Assembly (NCBI GenBank): GCA_964482235.1
Contig: CAYZWU010000018.1
Span: forward strand, 1 to 64,000
DNA: 64,000 nt
DNA from: CAYZWU01 sp964482235
GTDB taxonomy: Bacteria; Planctomycetota; B15-G4; CAYZWU01
Direction: 5' to 3'
The notes below the pieces were generated by a model. The model did no database searches. It saw only the letters and a list, made by a program, of their open reading frames with translations, and had not been told where the DNA came from. Shown here piece after piece: positions 52,458 to 60,417 of the stretch. Within the stretch, counting starts at the first letter, position 1, and the number at the start of each line of letters is the position of its first letter. The position numbers and the translations under genes were made by a program.

Positions 52458-53180
52458 TCAGTTCTTTTTCTCCACGGCCTTGACCGAGAGAATGAAAATT
52501 GGCGTGACGGGCAGGTGCTGGTGGGGCCTCCGCGGTGCGACCTGGCTTTCCTTGATCGCGTCCACCACGTCCATGCCTTCCACCACCTTGCCGAAAACGG
52601 CGTAGCCGTACTGCTGCTCGTTCTTGTGGTCCAGGGTGCCGTTGTCCTTCACGTTGATGAAGAACTGGGACGTGGCGCTGTGGATGGCATTGGTGCGCGC
52701 CATTGCAATCGTGCCGTTCAGGTTCTTCAGACCGTTCGTGGCCTCGTTCTGGATGGTGGCGCGGGTCGTCAGCGGCCGCATGCTGGGATTGTCGTAGAGC
52801 TTCTGCGAGTAGCCCCCTCCCTGGATCATGAAGGTCGACATGACGCGGTGGAAGATCGTGCCGTCGTAATGACCCGCCTTCGCGTACTCCAGGAAGTTCT
52901 TCACCGTGATAGGCGCCTTCTCGTTGTCGAGCTCCAGGACGATGTTTCCCATGCTCGTTGTCATCATGACCAGGACGCTGGCCGGGATGTTGTTCAGGTC
53001 GATCTCGATCGTTTTGTAAGGACTGTCCGGCGGGAGATCCTCGGCCTCTTCCGCTACTTCGTCCTCCTTCTCCATCCCGGCCGAGGAGGTGTCCTTTTCG
53101 GAAGAATCGTCCTGACTGCAGGCCAGGGGAAGGGAAACGACGAGAAGAAGGGAGAGAACCAAACGCAACCAGTGGGACAT
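52458..53180 (-). CDS. Cyclophilin-type peptidylprolyl isomerase lipoprotein
   Basis: 240 aa. The signal peptide ends in the lipobox SLPLAC (Cys21), followed by an acidic, low-complexity linker to ~60. The cyclophilin domain starts at VMMTTSMGNIVLEL with the catalytic block YDGTIFHRV and the substrate-site segments IQGGGY, MARTN and SQFFINV, all typical of small bacterial cyclophilins. Anchored on the outer side of the cytoplasmic membrane or on the outer membrane, it should assist folding of exported proteins, which fits the abundance of secreted products here. Confidence 0.93.
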   Translation of the reverse strand: MSHWLRLVLSLLLVVSLPLACSQDDSSEKDTSSAGMEKEDEVAEEAEDLPPDSPYKTIEIDLNNIPASVLVMMTTSMGNIVLELDNEKAPITVKNFLEYAKAGHYDGTIFHRVMSTFMIQGGGYSQKLYDNPSMRPLTTRATIQNEATNGLKNLNGTIAMARTNAIHSATSQFFINVKDNGTLDHKNEQQYGYAVFGKVVEGMDVVDAIKESQVAPRRPHQHLPVTPIFILSVKAVEKKN

Positions 53181-53246
53181 GATGACCTCCTGCTAGAATC
53201 TTGATTTGCTATTCGAGGCCATCTTTACCCGATTTCCCGCCTCGCT

Positions 53247-53272
53247 GCAATGGGATACCGCAATGGGATACC
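53247..53272. repeat. 13-bp tandem duplication
   Basis: GCAATGGGATACC occurs twice in direct succession (53247-53259 and 53260-53272), immediately left of the long palindromic hairpin. It may mark slippage or insertion of the repeat element. Confidence 0.7.
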
Positions 53273-53334
53273 GAGCCCGCGCAATCTCCGCCATCTTCCT
53301 GCTGGACGAATATGGCGTAGGTTGCGCGGGCTCG
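53267..53334. repeat. Palindromic repeat element, copy 1
   Basis: A near-perfect 23-bp stem (53272-53294 with 53312-53334; one mismatch and one wobble) has a 17-nt loop. Its left part (53267-53298) is identical over 32 nt to 60298-60329. It sits 18 bp beyond the stop of the propeller gene on the minus strand, but no T-run follows. It looks like a REP-type element that may also stabilise the mRNA 3' end. Confidence 0.75.
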
Positions 53335-53351
53335 ATATGGCGTGTCCGGGA

Positions 53352-54917
53352 TCACGGAACGATGTTGATCTCCACGGCATTGGAGGCGAAATCCCACGGC
53401 GCGGAAAGCGCGTAGGCGAAGTGGAGCGTGGTGCCGATCCACGAGGCGCCCAGGGGCCCGACGACGAGCTGCGCCGTTCCCTGGCCCGTTCCGTCCAGGT
53501 TTCCGGAGAAGTCGATGAAGCTGGGTGGCCCCATGTGCGCGAGAATGTAGTTGGTGACGTAATCACGGTTCAGCGGAATCGTTACCAGTCCGCCGGGCAG
53601 CAGGGTTCCGGGATCGGTGCCGGAAGCCGTGCCGGCCAGGAGGTACGGTCGGTTGGCCTGAGCCGCGCCGGCCGAGAGGGTGAACGTCACCGTGGCGCCG
53701 GTGCTTGCCGAGATCTCGGCCGCATCGGCAATGAGGGAGTTCAGACCGCCGTGGATCTTCACGATCCAGCCGTCCATCTCGAAGAATCCGCCGCCGGGAT
53801 TCTGACCGGTGGTGACGATGTTTCCGTCGCGGTCGAGACAAACCCCCACACCGACCTCGCCCAGGAAACCGGTCCCTCCGTAGAACTCCTGCCACTCCAC
53901 GTTGCCGCTGCCTTCGGTCTTCACGACCCACTGGTCACCATTCGAGCCGACAGCGTCGACGAAGCCCACGAAGACGAATCCGCCGTCAGGCGCGACCTTC
54001 ACATCATTGGCCTGGTCCCAGCCCAGGCTGCCGGGCAGGGTTTTTTCCCAGACGGCATTCCCGTTCGCATCGGTCCTGGCCATCCAGAGGTCGCGGTCAC
54101 CCGTGAGGGGCCCGGATGAACCGGAGAGAACGAGATCGCCGCCCGGAACCTCCTGCACCGCGTAACCCCGGTCATCCTCGATCGAGCCGAAGGATGTTGA
54201 CCAGAGCTCGTTGCCGTCGCTGTCGAATTTCATGAGCAGCACGTCATCGCCCCCGGCTCCCATGGAGTCCGTGAAGCCGCAGATCGCGTAGCCGCCGTCA
54301 GATGTCTGCACGAGACTGTCCGCCTGATCTTCTGCTAAGCCGCCATAAGTCTTGTCCCAGATGATGTTGCCGCTTGCATCGATCTTGATGAGTAGAACCT
54401 GACGGAATCCCTGGTTGTCCACGGAGTAGCCCGCAGCCACGTAGTCGCCATCGCTGTTCTCGATGACCGCGTAGGTGTTGTCGTAAGAGCCTCCGTCGTA
54501 CACCACTGTCCAGATGATGTTGCCGTTCGCATCGGTCTTCAGGATCCAGCCGTCCTTGAGCGTGGCCGACAGGGAATAGGTCGACCCGGCGATGATGAAT
54601 CCGCCGTCGCTGGTGAGCGCGATCGACTGTCCCTCGTCGGAATCGGCGCCGCCGTAAGTCTGATGCCACTGGCCGTTTCCGTCGTTGTCAACTTTCACGA
54701 GCCAGAGCGACTTCACGTCGAGTGTCGTGCCGAAGGTGCAGGTGAATCCAACGGTGACATAACCACCGTCAGGTGTCTGCACGATGTCGCTGAACGCCTC
54801 GTCGTCGGAACCGCCGAGCGAGCTTTCCCATATCAGGTCGCCGGGGGACTGGGCCGATGCCGTGGAGCAGAAAAAAATAAACAAAATCAAGACGGGAAAC
54901 CACCTCACGTTGATCAT
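53352..54917 (-). CDS. Exported beta-propeller protein with GGSDDE/TPDGGY repeats
   Basis: 521 aa with a signal peptide ending in STASAQ (~22). Seven or so repeats of the form DGGYVxxGxT...WLxKxDxxGNxxWxxxYGG fill ~25-395, a propeller seen in exported proteins. The C-terminal ~125 residues (ISASTGATVTFTLSAG to WDFASNAVEINIVP) are homologous to the end of the 16.9-18.9 kb protein. No catalytic motif is visible. A 33-nt motif ~160 bp upstream is shared with the gene at 55.3-57.0 kb. Confidence 0.86.
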   Translation of the reverse strand: MINVRWFPVLILFIFFCSTASAQSPGDLIWESSLGGSDDEAFSDIVQTPDGGYVTVGFTCTFGTTLDVKSLWLVKVDNDGNGQWHQTYGGADSDEGQSIALTSDGGFIIAGSTYSLSATLKDGWILKTDANGNIIWTVVYDGGSYDNTYAVIENSDGDYVAAGYSVDNQGFRQVLLIKIDASGNIIWDKTYGGLAEDQADSLVQTSDGGYAICGFTDSMGAGGDDVLLMKFDSDGNELWSTSFGSIEDDRGYAVQEVPGGDLVLSGSSGPLTGDRDLWMARTDANGNAVWEKTLPGSLGWDQANDVKVAPDGGFVFVGFVDAVGSNGDQWVVKTEGSGNVEWQEFYGGTGFLGEVGVGVCLDRDGNIVTTGQNPGGGFFEMDGWIVKIHGGLNSLIADAAEISASTGATVTFTLSAGAAQANRPYLLAGTASGTDPGTLLPGGLVTIPLNRDYVTNYILAHMGPPSFIDFSGNLDGTGQGTAQLVVGPLGASWIGTTLHFAYALSAPWDFASNAVEINIVP

Positions 54918-55074
54918 CGTCGTTTCCTTTCAGGTAACGGTCATGTCTGGCAGATAGTGGAATCGAATGGTTCTAATTCGATTTTTATCCTTGGGTTATG
55001 CTCTTGAAGGATATTCAGGCCAATCCCGGACCCGGGCTTCAGGTACTGAGATTCACGAACAAAACCTATGTATG

Positions 55075-55107
55075 ATCGTTTTTTCACGGAAATTCAGCTC
55101 AGGGAAG
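55075..55107 (-). promoter_or_regulatory. Shared 33-nt upstream motif, copy A
   Basis: 29 of 33 positions are identical to 57070-57102. On the minus strand the conserved block begins CTTCCCTGAGCTGAA and ends ACGAT. It lies 158 bp upstream of the propeller gene starting at 54917. Possibly a regulator site or conserved leader element. Confidence 0.5.
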
Positions 55108-55154
55108 TATTGATATTTTCTAATCTTTTAGCAAGAGGTGGCAGCCTTTTTTCA

Positions 55155-55208
55155 GGAGGCCGTTGAAAAAGATTCGATTCGAACTCGGTTGACTTGATCT
55201 ACGGCCTC
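55155..55208. repeat. Hairpin repeat, left copy
   Basis: 54-nt unit with inverted ends (GAGGCCGT / ACGGCCTC), about 80% identical to the unit at 55231-55284. The two form a direct doublet 22 bp apart. Confidence 0.65.
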
Positions 55209-55220
55209 ACAGGACTCGGG

Positions 55221-55288
55221 AAAAACAGTTGGAGGCTGTTGATAAAGTTCCGATTCGAGGTCGAATTACTTGATCAACGGCCTCCAAC
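55221..55288 (-). terminator. Hairpin repeat right copy, probable terminator of the propeller gene at 55.3-57.0 kb
   Basis: A 16-bp stem with one wobble (55228-55243 with 55273-55288, beginning GTTGGAGGCTGTTGAT) is followed on the minus strand by TGTTTTT. It is located 31 bp after the upstream gene stop. Confidence 0.7.
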
Positions 55289-55318
55289 TCGGATTCGTAT
55301 TTTGTCGGTTCGCTTCCG

Positions 55319-56956
55319 TCAGTTCACGGTGAGCACAACCGAATCTGTGTAGGTGTCCTCGAGAGTGCCGTTCTTGTCGTCAACGGAGAAGGTCCAGGTG
55401 TAAGTGCCCATCGGCAAGGTTCTTGGTGCCAGGACCTCGTAGTTGCTGAAGTTGAGCAGCCTGGCTCCGGCGAAGGGGATCGGTACAGGCGCTTTGTACC
55501 ACTGGGGAACGCTGCCAGTGTAGCGGCACCACCAGGTGCCCGCGATGTCCTTCTCCATGTAAACCCACCAGTCGGCAAACAAACCGAGCTGGTCACCCGG
55601 ATCGAGCGAGATGGTGACATTGACGAGATCCGAGGTCGTGACGCTCAGGGGACCGTCCTGGCCGTTCACTTTGATGTCGGGGACGGGGTTGTTCGCCGGC
55701 GTTCCGTAGACGATCATGCCCTGGTAGCGCGTCTGCACGACGAGCTCGCCGTTGGCGCCCAGGGCCGGTCCGGTGAGGCTCTGCGTATCCACGTACTCGC
55801 TCCAGAGCAGATTCATGTTCACATCGAAAGCGGAGATGTAGCCGCTGCTGTACGATCCGCTGCTGATGAAGACGTTGCCATCGGCGTCAACAGCCGAGCG
55901 CGGGCTGAAATCCCAGTCCGAACCACCGGGGATCGGGCTGGCGCTGCGGGCAAGGAGCAGGCCGGTGTTCTGGTCGAGCCGGATGGCATGACCGTCCCGA
56001 TCGTGGGTGTAGATGGAACCATCGGGTCCCACGCCGTGCGTGCTGGCCCACCCGTATCCGGCGAGATAGGTCCACACCGTCACCAGCGCGGTCCCCGTGT
56101 CTTCCAGCGCGTACAAGTAGTGCATGTTGTTGTCGTCACCTGCCCTGAAGGCGTAGACCTTGCCGTCGTTGCCGCAGAAGAGCCCCTGCTGTACGGCCGG
56201 GCCGCCCTGGGGCATGTCCTCGCTCTGGTACTTCGCGGCTCCCGTCGCGAGGTCGAATGCCTTCACTCCCACGACCCACGAACCAACAACGTCCCAGGCG
56301 TAGACGGTGTCGTTGCAGACCACGGCTCCGTTGGCGTCATCCACGGGATGAGTGACATCGGCAGTCCAGACCGTTGTTCCGTCGTTCTTGTTGATGCGGA
56401 TCAGGCCGCTGCTCCCGTTCGGGCCGGCAACGATCAGGTCGCCGTTGGGGGCGAAGGTGACCGACTGCTGGCTCGACTCCGTCACCAGCGCCTGGGAAGT
56501 CCAGAGGGGGCCGGCCCCGGTGGCTGCATCATAGGCGTAGATCGGCAGCGGATTGGAGATGGAGGATGACCGGGTCAGGTAGACGACGCCGTCTCGGACG
56601 CCGGTCACGCGGCTGCGCTCGCTGGAGGGATTCGAGCCGGCGGTCGGCACCTCGACGGACCAGAGCTCGGTTCCGCTGGCGATATCGAAGGCGACGACCT
56701 CGTTGAAGCTGCTGCCGCTCTGGTTCCACTGGGCGTAGACGATCCCGTTGTCCACGGCGACGGGCCGGACATAGCGGGTGAACCGGACACCGTCCCAGAG
56801 CCTATCGGGCGTGGTGGGGCCGACGGCATCGACATATCCGCTGCGAACGGCATTGCCGCCCACTGCCGAATTCCATTGTGCCAGCGCGGGCGAGGCGGCG
56901 CCTGCCACGACGAGCAGCATGGCGATGGCCGGCAGCATATTCTTCATGATCCTCAT
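55319..56956 (-). CDS. Exported PQQ-type beta-propeller protein with ADWW C-terminal module
   Basis: 545 aa with a signal peptide ending ASPALAQ (~27). Propeller blades with AxDxxxGxxLWS-like patterns (FDIASGTELWSVEV, YDAATGAGPLWT, FDLATGAAKYQ, DQNTGLLLA) resemble BamB/PQQ-dehydrogenase folds without cofactor residues. The last ~120 residues (PDIKVNGQDGP through FADWWVYME) are the same module as in the DUF1566 protein at 13.5 kb and the FG-GAP protein at 60.4 kb. The start MRIMKNM is chosen from GGAGG 9 nt upstream. Role unknown, surface or periplasmic. Confidence 0.86.
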   Translation of the reverse strand: MRIMKNMLPAIAMLLVVAGAASPALAQWNSAVGGNAVRSGYVDAVGPTTPDRLWDGVRFTRYVRPVAVDNGIVYAQWNQSGSSFNEVVAFDIASGTELWSVEVPTAGSNPSSERSRVTGVRDGVVYLTRSSSISNPLPIYAYDAATGAGPLWTSQALVTESSQQSVTFAPNGDLIVAGPNGSSGLIRINKNDGTTVWTADVTHPVDDANGAVVCNDTVYAWDVVGSWVVGVKAFDLATGAAKYQSEDMPQGGPAVQQGLFCGNDGKVYAFRAGDDNNMHYLYALEDTGTALVTVWTYLAGYGWASTHGVGPDGSIYTHDRDGHAIRLDQNTGLLLARSASPIPGGSDWDFSPRSAVDADGNVFISSGSYSSGYISAFDVNMNLLWSEYVDTQSLTGPALGANGELVVQTRYQGMIVYGTPANNPVPDIKVNGQDGPLSVTTSDLVNVTISLDPGDQLGLFADWWVYMEKDIAGTWWCRYTGSVPQWYKAPVPIPFAGARLLNFSNYEVLAPRTLPMGTYTWTFSVDDKNGTLEDTYTDSVVLTVN

Positions 56957-57069
56957 GGTTGGCTTCCTCCGGTCAATTGAGAGAATTGGGGACAAGTAAA
57001 CGGTTCCAGCCTGGATTCAGGCTTTCTTCACGATCCTCTGGCTTTGATTTACATGAGTTACAGAAAAAA

Positions 57070-57102
57070 ATCGTATTTTCGGGGAATTTCAGCTCAGGGA
57101 AG
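57070..57102 (-). promoter_or_regulatory. Shared 33-nt upstream motif, copy B
   Basis: Matches 55075-55107 at 29 of 33 positions and lies 114 bp upstream of the start at 56956. Same orientation relative to the downstream gene as copy A. Confidence 0.5.
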
Positions 57103-57188
57103 GGCCGCTGAATTCTGGATTTTGTAAAAACGCGATCCCGCCATTCGTGCCCACGAGCGAGCGGAGCCCCTGGCAATACCCGGCCCGA

Positions 57189-59546
57189 TCAGCTGTCCTG
57201 CCGAACCTGCTTCAGCTTCCCGTCGATCAGATCCAGCAGCGCCTTGCGTGGGGCAGCGCCCGGGAAATCCCTGGAGAGGAGCGGGTGGATCTCATTCACC
57301 AGCTGCCGACAGTCATCGTAGCAACCTGTATTGAAATAGAGGCGGGCCAGGTTGAGCATCACATCGATCGTCTCCGGATGGCTTTGCCCCAGCTTCTCCC
57401 GGCGATATTTCAGGGCCTTCAGGTAGTACGATTCAGCCAGTGCCGGGCGGCCCTGTTGGGTGTAGAAGGTCCCCAGGTTGAACAGAAGCCCCACGGTGTT
57501 CGGGTGGTCTTCTCCCAGGATGGTGCGGCATTGCTCGTACACATCGAGAAACAGGCTTTCCGCCTCGTCGAACCGGCCGCTTCTCAGGTAGCATCCGGCC
57601 ACGTTTGTCTTGGCCATGAACACCGAGAGGTGCTCGGGCCCCTCGATCCGGATGTAGCCGTCGAGCAGCTTCTTGAAGAGGATCTCGGCTTCGTCGTTAT
57701 GACCTTGGCGGAATCGGTTGGCGGCGAGGCTGTTCAGCACGCTCAGGGACCTGGGATCGTCTTCTCCCTCCAGGCGGCAGAGATCGTCGTATATCTTCTC
57801 TAGAAGGGACTGGGCCTCGTCGTGTTCGCCCCGTTTTATCAGGAGACCGGCCGTCTCTTGCACGGCAATCAGGGTGTCGGGATGGTCTTCGCCAAGGAGT
57901 CGGCTGAAGCCTTCCCGGACTTCCTCGAGGAGACGCTCGGCTTCCTCGAGCCGGCTCGTCTGCGAAAGTGTGCAAGCCAGGATGAACTTGCAGTCCAGGA
58001 TCCGCTTCTCATTCCCCGGGATGCTCCTCTCGAACGATTTCAGCGCCGATCTCAGCAGCTTCTCCGCCTCATCGTAGTGCCCGAGGTCGTGATAGGTCCC
58101 GCCGATGATTTGACGCACGATTCCCTGCAGCTTCGGCTGTCCGGCGAGGTCCCGCTCGATCCTTTCCGCAGTGTCGTCGAGAACCTCGCGAACGGTGAGC
58201 TCCCGTCCCCAGGCAACCTCCGGCCGGGCCGATGACAGGATGGTGGTCAGGAAATCCGTCACCTCCTCGGCCTCGCGCGCGCTCTCTGTCGCTTCTTTTG
58301 CCTTATTCACCGATCTCACGGCAAATCCGGTGCTCACAACGATCCCGGCTGTCAGAACGATCAGGAGGGTGATCGCGGCGCCGACGAGCAGCTGGTTCCT
58401 GCGGCAGTAGAGCGCGAACCTGTTCCACGGGCCCGGGGCCCTGGCCTTGATCGGCTCCCGGTTGAGGAAGCGGCGGATGTCGGCGGCGAATTCGTCGATC
58501 GAGGCGTATCGGTTCGAGCGTTCCTTCTCGAGCGCCTTGAGCGTGAGGATCTCGAGGTCGCCCGCGAGAGAGTGGTCGATCTTCGACGGTGCTTCAGGCG
58601 GACGCTGCTCGATGATCTTGATTACCCGGGTGATCGCCTTGTTCGCCAGGTCATAGGGCGGGCGGTTGCAGAGAAGTTCGAAAAGGATGATGCCGAGGGA
58701 GTAGACATCGCTCTGGATTCCCACCTTGCTGATGTCGCCGGCGATCTGTTCTGGGCTCATGTATCTCAACGTTCCCAGGAACTGGCCCTCGATCGTGTGA
58801 AGGGATGTCATGCCCAGTTCGTGATCGAGGACGCGCGCCACCCCAAAGTCGATCACCTTCGGCACGGGCTGGTCGGATGATGAGTCCACGAGGATGTTGG
58901 CCGGCTTGAGATCCCTGTGGACGATCCCGTTGCGGTGGCCGTGGCTCACCGCATCCAGGACGCCGAGAAAAAGCTCCAGCTTGCTCCGCGTGTCCAGATC
59001 CCTTTCCCTGGCGAAGGAGGTAATCGCAAGGGCTCTGGGGATGAACTCCATGGCGATGTATGGCAGGCCTGTTCCATCGGTCTCGTGGGTTCCGGCGGAA
59101 TAGATCTCCGCGATTCCCGGGTGGCGGAGGAGCGCCAGGATCTGTGCCTCCTGCCTGAATCGTTTCAGGATTTCCTGCGAGGTGATGTTCGCGTGAAGTA
59201 CCTTCAGCGCCACCCGGCGTTGGGGGTGATCCTCCATGGCTTCATAGATCGTGCCCATGCCGCCCGAATCGATGACGCGGACGATCTTGTAGGGACCGAA
59301 TGCGTAGCCTTCCGGAAGAGGCTTCCCGCTCCTGTCGAAGAGCCCGTCCACGGATTCGAAGGCCGGCCGTTCGATGAAGGCCGACGCCCCGGCGTGGGAC
59401 TCGAGGAGAGCCCTCACGTGCTTCAGCATGTCGGGATCGTCGCGGCAGGTCCGGGCGAGGAATGCCCTTCTTTCCTCCTCTTTCTGCTCCAGTGCCTGGT
59501 TGAAGAGTTCCTCGACCTTGCGGAAACGCTCAGGATCCATCTTCAT
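57189..59546 (-). CDS. Membrane Ser/Thr protein kinase with TPR repeats
   Basis: 785 aa. The N-terminal segment (VEELFNQALEQ...FIERPAF) matches that of the FGE-type kinase. The kinase domain has IDSGGMGTIYEA, Lys115 in VALKVL, HRDLKPAN (210-217), DFG (233-235) and SPEQ, so it should be active. A membrane helix lies at ~395-415 (GAAITLLIVLTAGIVV). Residues ~430-760 are tandem TPR units (GRFDEAESLFLDV, GRPALAESYYLKAL), presumably a protein-interaction platform outside the membrane. It overlaps the preceding sigma factor gene by 17 bp, giving coupling. Confidence 0.93.
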   Translation of the reverse strand: MKMDPERFRKVEELFNQALEQKEEERRAFLARTCRDDPDMLKHVRALLESHAGASAFIERPAFESVDGLFDRSGKPLPEGYAFGPYKIVRVIDSGGMGTIYEAMEDHPQRRVALKVLHANITSQEILKRFRQEAQILALLRHPGIAEIYSAGTHETDGTGLPYIAMEFIPRALAITSFARERDLDTRSKLELFLGVLDAVSHGHRNGIVHRDLKPANILVDSSSDQPVPKVIDFGVARVLDHELGMTSLHTIEGQFLGTLRYMSPEQIAGDISKVGIQSDVYSLGIILFELLCNRPPYDLANKAITRVIKIIEQRPPEAPSKIDHSLAGDLEILTLKALEKERSNRYASIDEFAADIRRFLNREPIKARAPGPWNRFALYCRRNQLLVGAAITLLIVLTAGIVVSTGFAVRSVNKAKEATESAREAEEVTDFLTTILSSARPEVAWGRELTVREVLDDTAERIERDLAGQPKLQGIVRQIIGGTYHDLGHYDEAEKLLRSALKSFERSIPGNEKRILDCKFILACTLSQTSRLEEAERLLEEVREGFSRLLGEDHPDTLIAVQETAGLLIKRGEHDEAQSLLEKIYDDLCRLEGEDDPRSLSVLNSLAANRFRQGHNDEAEILFKKLLDGYIRIEGPEHLSVFMAKTNVAGCYLRSGRFDEAESLFLDVYEQCRTILGEDHPNTVGLLFNLGTFYTQQGRPALAESYYLKALKYRREKLGQSHPETIDVMLNLARLYFNTGCYDDCRQLVNEIHPLLSRDFPGAAPRKALLDLIDGKLKQVRQDS

Positions 59547-60186
59547 GATCGCCGCTGATCTCCCGGCGCAGCCACGCCTTGGCCACTGTCCATTTCCGTT
59601 TCACCGTTGCGCACGATATGTCGAGCGCCTGGGCCGTCTCATCCAGGGTCATCCCGCCGAAGAACCGAAGTTCCACGATCTGGGCCATCTTCGGGTCCAT
59701 CTCCGACAGCGCGTTCAAGGCGTCGTTGAGCAAGAGGATGTCCGATGACGCGTCCTTCGAGAAGACGATCTCCGCCTCGAGAGGGAACCGGCGCCAGCCG
59801 CCGGAGCGCTTGCTCGCCATCTGCTTGCGCGAGTAGTCGATCAAGACGTACCGCATCGCCTTGGCCGCGATGCGGAAGAAGTGCTCCCGCTTCTCCCACT
59901 TCCTGCTGCTGTCGCCGATGAGACGGAGATAGGCTTCGTGGACAAGGGCAGTGGGCTGCAGCGTGTGATTCGGATTCCTCGTATGAACGAGAACCTCGGC
60001 AAGACGATGGAGCTCGTTGTAGATGAGGGGAAAGAGGTCTTCCTCGGCGCCTGGACGTCCCTTGTTGACGGCATTCAGCAATCGATCGATCTCACGCTGA
60101 TCAGGCACGAGGAGTGTTTCCCCTTGTTCAATCGCATGTTGAAGTGTGACGCAACTACCCTGTGGCGTCGTCATTTTTTGAGCCAC
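59530..60186 (-). CDS. ECF-type RNA polymerase sigma factor paired with TPR kinase
   Basis: 218 aa (214 if the ATG at 60174 is used). Region 2 shows LFPLIYNELHRLAEVL and REHFFRIAAKAMRYVLIDYSRKQ. Region 4 shows IVELRFFGGMTLDETAQALDISCATVKRKWTVAKAWLRRE. Same sub-family as the factor at 37.4 kb. The longest frame starts at a GTG with no Shine-Dalgarno site; the nearby ATG also has a weak one. It is followed by the kinase with a 17-bp overlap, the same operon plan as at 37.3-40.7 kb. Confidence 0.92.
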   Translation of the reverse strand: MAQKMTTPQGSCVTLQHAIEQGETLLVPDQREIDRLLNAVNKGRPGAEEDLFPLIYNELHRLAEVLVHTRNPNHTLQPTALVHEAYLRLIGDSSRKWEKREHFFRIAAKAMRYVLIDYSRKQMASKRSGGWRRFPLEAEIVFSKDASSDILLLNDALNALSEMDPKMAQIVELRFFGGMTLDETAQALDISCATVKRKWTVAKAWLRREISGDHEDGS

Positions 60187-60203
60187 TATTAACGGGAAAT
60201 ACG

Positions 60204-60209
60204 ATTATA
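60204..60209 (-). promoter_or_regulatory. Possible -10 box of the sigma/TPR-kinase operon
   Basis: A perfect TATAAT on the minus strand lies 18 bp from the GTG and 30 bp from the ATG start, in AT-rich DNA. No convincing -35 element is seen. If used, it would favour the ATG start with a leader of about 23 nt. Confidence 0.35.
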
Positions 60210-60297
60210 TAAAAGACAATCCAGTTGCGCTGAGAATTTGTGGTTCTAAGTGATGTTGTTATAGTTGCTTATAGATAGCCTGATTTTTCTGTACCGC

Positions 60298-60349
60298 GAT
60301 ACCGAGCCCGCGCAATCTCCGCCATCTTCGCTCTTGGCCACGGGCTCGG
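60298..60349. repeat. Palindromic repeat element, copy 2
   Basis: The first 32 nt (60298-60329) are identical to 53267-53298. The right arm differs, so only a 9-bp stem (60302-60310 with 60341-60349) remains with a 30-nt loop. It lies between the divergent sigma factor and FG-GAP genes. Confidence 0.75.
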
Positions 60350-60417
60350 ACATCTTTCACCGTCTGTGAGCGGACAGGGAAGCCAGGATCGAGCATCGTC
60401 GATCGAGGAAAGTTCTC

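Larger units (their letters stand above)
54918..55318. other. Intergenic region (401 bp) between two exported propeller genes
   Basis: It contains the shared 33-nt upstream motif, the tandem hairpin doublet and a likely terminator, each listed separately. The rest is AT-rich (54950-55150) and is the probable promoter region of the propeller gene ending at 53352. No gene is supported. Confidence 0.5.
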
